Source of the DNA: Oceanobacillus alkalisoli | Lineage (GTDB): Bacteria > Bacillota > Bacilli > Bacillales > Amphibacillaceae | DNA length: 64,000 nt | Direction: 5' to 3' | Assembly: GCF_021556485.1 (NCBI RefSeq) | Contig: NZ_JAKGBW010000006.1 | Coordinates: forward strand, 170,160 to 234,159 | Shown here: one piece after another, positions 60,105 to 64,000 of the stretch | Numbering within the stretch: position 1 is the stretch's first letter | Layout: every line of letters starts with the position of its first letter | Translations under genes and position numbers: made by a program | The notes under the pieces: generated by a model | What the model was told of the DNA's origin: nothing | The model's database searches: none | What the model saw: only the letters and a program-made list of their open reading frames with translations

Positions 60105-61115
60105 TTAAATGAGTTCGAGGGAGGGGTTTGCGTTCAAATCAAGACCATCCCGTTTTCCTTGTTCAAAAGCAATGGTTCCAGCAGCAGCTATCATCGCAGC
60201 GTTATCTGTGCATAAATTTAGAGGAGGGATCAGTAATGGAATTCCAGCTTCGTCAAACTGGACTTGCATTTCCGTACGCAAACCTCGATTTGCTGCAACT
60301 CCGCCCGCAACAATTACTTGCTTCACGTTTTTTTCCTTAGCAGCTCGTAATGTTTTTGTTGTTAACACTTCAATTACACTTGCTTGAAAGCTTGCTGCAA
60401 TGTCCTCTTTTTTTAACGTTTCTCCACGCTGTTTCGCATTGTGGATTTTATTGATAACTGCAGATTTTAATCCACTGAAACTAAAATCATAACTGCCTTC
60501 ATCGAGCCAAGCCCGCGGAAAATCAATTGTTTCCTTACCAAGTGCAGCTAAACGATCTACCTCAGGGCCTCCGGGATATGGCAATTCTAACATTCTTGCA
60601 ACCTTATCGTAAGCCTCACCAGCGGCGTCATCGAGCGTCTCACCGAGCAATTCAAATTCGCCATGTTCTTTCATTAACACAAGTTCGGTATGGCCACCAG
60701 ACACGATTAAAGCAAGCAATGGAAATGTAAATTCCTGCTCAAATCGATTAGCATAAATATGTCCTGCAATATGTTGAACACCGACTAAAGGCTTCTTTTT
60801 CGCAAAAGCGAGTGCTTTCGCAGCATTCACACCAACGAGCAAAGCTCCTACAAGACCAGGCCCTTCTGTAACTGCAATCGCATCAATATCTTTCCATTCC
60901 ACGTTTGCTTCCTCTACCGCTTCTTCAAGCACCATCGTCATTTGCTCAACATGATGGCGTGAAGCTATTTCCGGGACAACTCCGCCAAACCGTTTATGGC
61001 TCTCAATTTGAGATGCAACTACGTCTGAAAGTATTTCCGTACCGTTCTTCACTATAGCAACTGCTGTTTCATCACAGCTCGTTTCAATACCTAGTATGAT
61101 TTTTTCATTTTTCAT
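60105..61115 (-). CDS. tsaD: tRNA N6-threonylcarbamoyladenosine transferase TsaD
   Basis: Transfers threonylcarbamoyl to A37 of ANN-decoding tRNAs, in complex with TsaB and TsaE. 336 aa. ASKHA-fold start [10 protein letters not shown], metal-binding HxxxH in [10 protein letters not shown] (about residue 113), GGHTEL, and C-terminal NPSLELI. ATG at 61115 overlaps the rimI stop (ATGA) with GGGTGA upstream; the GTG at 61130 lies inside that site region. Last gene of thiL-tsaE-tsaB-rimI-tsaD. Confidence 0.96.
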   Translation of the reverse strand: MKNEKIILGIETSCDETAVAIVKNGTEILSDVVASQIESHKRFGGVVPEIASRHHVEQMTMVLEEAVEEANVEWKDIDAIAVTEGPGLVGALLVGVNAAKALAFAKKKPLVGVQHIAGHIYANRFEQEFTFPLLALIVSGGHTELVLMKEHGEFELLGETLDDAAGEAYDKVARMLELPYPGGPEVDRLAALGKETIDFPRAWLDEGSYDFSFSGLKSAVINKIHNAKQRGETLKKEDIAASFQASVIEVLTTKTLRAAKEKNVKQVIVAGGVAANRGLRTEMQVQFDEAGIPLLIPPLNLCTDNAAMIAAAGTIAFEQGKRDGLDLNANPSLELI

Positions 61116-61561
61116 TTTAAATTCACCCACATCACAAGAGCATCCTCCTGATCATCTGTATAGTAATTCTTCCGGATACCTCCAGGAAGAAGTCCGAATT
61201 TCCGGTACATTCTCTGTGCAACGATATTGGAAACTCGAACCTCCAAAGAGAGCTGTACCGCCCCAATACGAATTGCTGCCATCATTAAATGATGGAATAA
61301 TTGCTCTCCTATTTTCTTCCCGCGGTACTCAGGCAAGATAGCAATATTTGTAATTTGTGCTTCATCTATGACAATCCACATCCCGGCATAACCGATAATT
61401 TCACCACCATAATCGACAACAAAATATAATGCATGCATATTATCTGTTAATTCATGGTAAAAAATATCCGATGTCCAAGGGACCGGAAAGGAAGACTTCT
61501 CTACTTTCAATACTTCTGGCACGTCTTTGATTTCCATTTTGCGTATCACAATTTTAGCCAT
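61112..61561 (-). CDS. rimI: Ribosomal protein S18-alanine N-acetyltransferase RimI
   Basis: GNAT-fold acetyltransferase, 149 aa. The acetyl-CoA-binding motif is [19 protein letters not shown] (about residue 77-95), followed by LEVRVSN and [10 protein letters not shown]. Overlaps tsaB by 8 bases and tsaD by 3, so it is translationally coupled. The position between tsaB and tsaD is conserved in Bacilli. Confidence 0.93.
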   Translation of the reverse strand: MAKIVIRKMEIKDVPEVLKVEKSSFPVPWTSDIFYHELTDNMHALYFVVDYGGEIIGYAGMWIVIDEAQITNIAILPEYRGKKIGEQLFHHLMMAAIRIGAVQLSLEVRVSNIVAQRMYRKFGLLPGGIRKNYYTDDQEDALVMWVNLK

Positions 61562-62261
61562 TGCTCTTTTTTTCCTTTTGGTTTTTTAACCAGTTCGCCT
61601 CAGCCTCTGCTAAGCGTAAGTAATTTGGTGCAAGTGTATGAATATTATCCGGGTTCCTTGTTAAACTTGCAAGCCCTAGATGTGCGGGGTTGGTAATATG
61701 ATAAGGACCTTCCGGCATAACAGCCAAATCACCTAAGGTTTCCATAATCAGTTCTTTAAATGATGCTATATCTGGGCTTAAAAATAAAACAGGCTTTCCT
61801 TCCGCTTGTAAATCTTTCAAAACATTTACGAATAACGTATTCTGATCTTGAACCGGATTCGTCAGCTGTCCACTCTTCCATTCATAAACTCCTGTATAAA
61901 CGAGCCCTCTGCGCGCATCAAAAAACGGGCAAACAAACCCGTCAAAAAAACGTCCCTGGTAACTGAGCGCCTCCAGACTGGAAACTCCAACAATGGGGAC
62001 CCCAAGCGCCCACGCAAGTGTCTTCGCTGTTGTAAGTCCTATCCGTACTCCAGTGTAAGAGCCAGGACCTTTCGCAACAGCTATCTGATCTAATTCCTCG
62101 ACATCCATTCCCACTTCAGCCATCAACTGATTGATTGCCGGCATTAAGCGTACGGAATGGTTTTTCGTCAGATTTGTCATGATTTGCCCAATCACCTGGT
62201 CATTTTTCATAATTGCTACACCGAGAACATGATTTGATGTATCAATGACAAGTACATTCAT
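61554..62261 (-). CDS. tsaB: tRNA t6A-modification protein TsaB
   Basis: Non-catalytic ASKHA-fold partner that dimerises with TsaD, 235 aa. Starts MNVLVIDTSN, has KGPGSYTGVRIGLTTAKTLA (about residues 63-82) and lacks the metal-binding histidines of TsaD, as expected. Gap of 12 bases from tsaE. Confidence 0.95.
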   Translation of the reverse strand: MNVLVIDTSNHVLGVAIMKNDQVIGQIMTNLTKNHSVRLMPAINQLMAEVGMDVEELDQIAVAKGPGSYTGVRIGLTTAKTLAWALGVPIVGVSSLEALSYQGRFFDGFVCPFFDARRGLVYTGVYEWKSGQLTNPVQDQNTLFVNVLKDLQAEGKPVLFLSPDIASFKELIMETLGDLAVMPEGPYHITNPAHLGLASLTRNPDNIHTLAPNYLRLAEAEANWLKNQKEKKSNG

Positions 62262-62273
62262 ATTTCGTAACCT

Positions 62274-62741
62274 CTAATCCTTCATCTTGTATAAAATGCT
62301 GCAGTAATGATCACCAAATGCATTAAATTTCAATTTCCTTGCCTGGTCATCATCTGTATATTCAATACCTATTTCTAAACGTTCTTCGGGTAAATAGTCT
62401 TTAATAAATTCTGCCCATTCAACAACAGAAACACCATCACCATGAAAGTATTCCGAAAAACCGATATCTTCATCTGAATCTTCCAGTCGATATACATCCA
62501 TATGATATAAGGGGATTCTACCCTTATATTGTTTAACAATCGTGAATGTCGGGCTATTTACATTACGTGTAATTCCAAGTCCTTTAGCTAATCCTTTAGT
62601 AAAAGTTGTTTTGCCTGAGCCTAACTCACCTTCCAAGGTAAGTAAATCACCAGGTTGTAAAAGATTAGCGAGTCTCATCGCAATCTCTTCTGTTTCCTCA
62701 AGGGAATGGGCAATAAATTCTATCGAGCTCAAATGATCCAC
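62274..62741 (-). CDS. tsaE: tRNA t6A-modification ATPase TsaE
   Basis: P-loop ATPase that resets the TsaB-TsaD complex, 155 aa. Walker A GELGSGKTT (about residues 39-47), the conserved SPTFTIVKQY and HMDVYRL motifs, and VVEWAEF. GTG at 62741 directly follows the thiL stop; a TTG at 62732 has a better-spaced AGGTGG site and may be the true start, shortening the protein by three residues. Confidence 0.94.
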   Translation of the reverse strand: MDHLSSIEFIAHSLEETEEIAMRLANLLQPGDLLTLEGELGSGKTTFTKGLAKGLGITRNVNSPTFTIVKQYKGRIPLYHMDVYRLEDSDEDIGFSEYFHGDGVSVVEWAEFIKDYLPEERLEIGIEYTDDDQARKLKFNAFGDHYCSILYKMKD

Positions 62742-63704
62742 CTACTTTAAATGTGTATACCCTTCTTTTGACAACTTATTTATATTCCCGTTCTTATCAA
62801 GATATACGGCATGCTCATCTTTATTCATCACATGACCGATTGCAGTCACACGAAGGTTTAATTTTTCCGCCTTCTGTTGAACCGTCTGCCAATCTTTCTT
62901 TGCAACCGTACCAACAAGTTCAAAGTCTTCTCCGCCAAAATACTTCCATTTATGTTGCAGTTCAGCAGGAAATGCAGCTAGTCCTGGATGAGTTGGTACT
63001 TTTTCATCTTCCAATACAATGGAAACACCAGACTCCTCCGCGATCTCATGAACTTCATTACCAATTCCATCGCTAATATCATTTAAAGCTAATCGCTTAA
63101 TACTCCTCAGTGAATTAGAGAATGTTACTCGAGGGGTAGGGAGTTGATGTCTGTTAATGAAATAATCCCTTCCATCAATTTGAAGATCATGCTGTAAAAT
63201 ATATAAGCCTGCTCGGGAATCACCTAATGTTCCCGTAGCAAAAACAATATCGCCTACTTTTGCCAAATTTCGGTATCTTGCTTTTCCCTTCTCTATTTTC
63301 CCAATAACGGTAACCGATAAAACAAGGTCTTTTCCTGATACCGTGTCACCACCAATTAAATCAGCACCATGGCGGTTAGACAAATGTTCCATCCCCTTAA
63401 ATATTTCAAGAAGTTTCGACTCCTTCATCCTATCTGGCACAACAAGAGAAACTAAATAATACATAGGTAACGCGCCCATCGCAGCAAGGTCACTGAAGTT
63501 TGCTGCTAACGCACGATAGCCTAATTGAAAGGGAGACATTGTTTTTTCTGTAAAATGAACACCTTCAACAAATGTATCAACAGCAACTGCCAGCTCGCCT
63601 GCCGTCTCTCGGAAAATAGCTGTATCGTCGCCTATACCTCGCTCTAAGGACGCTTGTTTATATGTTTTTTGTTTAATCGCCTCTATTAAAGAAAACTCAT
63701 TCAT
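62742..63704 (-). CDS. thiL: Thiamine-monophosphate kinase
   Basis: Phosphorylates thiamine monophosphate to the active diphosphate. 320 aa of the PurM/SelD-like fold. GIGDDTAIF near the N-terminus, VDTFVEGVHF, NFSDLAAMGALP, GGDTVSG and DISDGIGNEVHEI are all family motifs. ATG at 63704 follows AAGGTG; the GTG at 63713 falls inside that ribosome site. First gene of the operon with tsaE-tsaB-rimI-tsaD, as in B. subtilis. Confidence 0.96.
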   Translation of the reverse strand: MNEFSLIEAIKQKTYKQASLERGIGDDTAIFRETAGELAVAVDTFVEGVHFTEKTMSPFQLGYRALAANFSDLAAMGALPMYYLVSLVVPDRMKESKLLEIFKGMEHLSNRHGADLIGGDTVSGKDLVLSVTVIGKIEKGKARYRNLAKVGDIVFATGTLGDSRAGLYILQHDLQIDGRDYFINRHQLPTPRVTFSNSLRSIKRLALNDISDGIGNEVHEIAEESGVSIVLEDEKVPTHPGLAAFPAELQHKWKYFGGEDFELVGTVAKKDWQTVQQKAEKLNLRVTAIGHVMNKDEHAVYLDKNGNINKLSKEGYTHLK

Positions 63705-63820
63705 CGTCTTCACCTTTTCATCTATTTACACTACCTATCATAGCAAAATACGATGTAAAAAGAAATATTCGAGGTGCTTCTAACACTTTTAAGCTTCATT
63801 TATTTTAAAAAAGTACTTAA

Positions 63821-63856
63821 AAATAAAAAAACAAGATTTCAAATTTGAAATCCTGT
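63821..63856 (-). terminator. Terminator of the tRNA operon
   Basis: GATTTCAAATTTGAAATC (63835-63852) is a perfect palindrome, followed on the minus strand by TTTTTTTATTTTT. It ends the tRNA transcript entering from the right. Confidence 0.85.
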
Positions 63857-63873
63857 GCAAATAGACTATGTAA

Positions 63874-63950
63874 TGGCGGTCCGGACGGGACTCGAACCCG
63901 CGACCTCCTGCGTGACAGGCAGGCATTCTAACCAACTGAACTACCGGACC
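63874..63950 (-). tRNA. tRNA-Asp (GTC)
   Basis: 77 bases with encoded CCA. Acceptor GGTCCGG/CCGGACC with G73; anticodon stem CCTGC/GCAGG around loop CTGTCAC, anticodon GTC; T arm GGGTTCGAGTCCC. Confidence 0.97.

Positions 63951-64000
<50 letters not shown>

Overview
The window looks like chromosome from a low-GC Gram-positive member of the Bacillaceae. An Oceanobacillus/Virgibacillus-type relative is my guess, not something the sequence proves. Evidence: strong AGGAGG ribosome sites, many TTG/GTG starts, HrcA (CIRCE) control of groES-groEL, and at the right end the Bacillus-like block thiL-tsaE-tsaB-rimI-tsaD ... ydiF / rex ... ydiL / groES-groEL.

Layout. 1-2.3 kb: ahpC-ahpF peroxide detoxification. 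2.4-9.9 kb: a chemoreceptor, a PanE-type reductase, a two-gene ABC transporter, then a minus-strand pair of an ATP-grasp ligase and an M20 amidohydrolase. 10.2-40.4 kb: a large nonribosomal peptide synthetase (NRPS) locus. Its minus-strand operon runs, in transcription order, membrane-anchored alpha/beta hydrolase, type II thioesterase, three NRPS proteins (3576, 1290 and 2749 aa), MFS exporter and Sfp-type phosphopantetheinyl transferase. It is driven by a consensus sigma-A promoter. A divergent ATPase/FtsX-permease pair sits beside that promoter and is a candidate for immunity or export. Reading the adenylation pockets by eye gives a six-module colinear line: Thr - Ile - Asn - Thr(E) - Ile - Val(E) - thioesterase, starting with a condensation domain. 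That is consistent with an acylated, possibly cyclic hexapeptide. I do not recognise this sequence as a known product.

40.4-47.5 kb: a decayed cell-wall-binding-repeat surface protein, a Tat-dependent GMC/gluconate-dehydrogenase-type operon with its own tatA and a SCO1-like protein, and a nitroreductase. 48.0-50.4 kb: a 2.4-kb decayed integrative element at the 3' end of groEL. It is bounded by a 19-bp direct repeat, carries the C-terminal stub of a tyrosine recombinase, and encloses an intact CaCA-type Na+/Ca2+ antiporter. What looks like the ancestral groEL terminator is stranded outside the far repeat.

50.4-64 kb: groEL-groES with a perfect CIRCE, a CPBP protease, a lipoprotein, rex, ydiF (ABC-F), a broken CNNM/CorC gene, a tiny unrecognised ORF, rodA, a DnaA-box cluster, the tRNA t6A-modification genes tsaD/B/E with rimI and thiL, and the start of a tRNA operon (Asp, initiator Met).

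Two copies of a dispersed hairpin repeat overlap the stop codons of the PPTase gene and the last NRPS gene, with compensatory stem changes. A third, shortened copy lies upstream of the CPBP protease gene.
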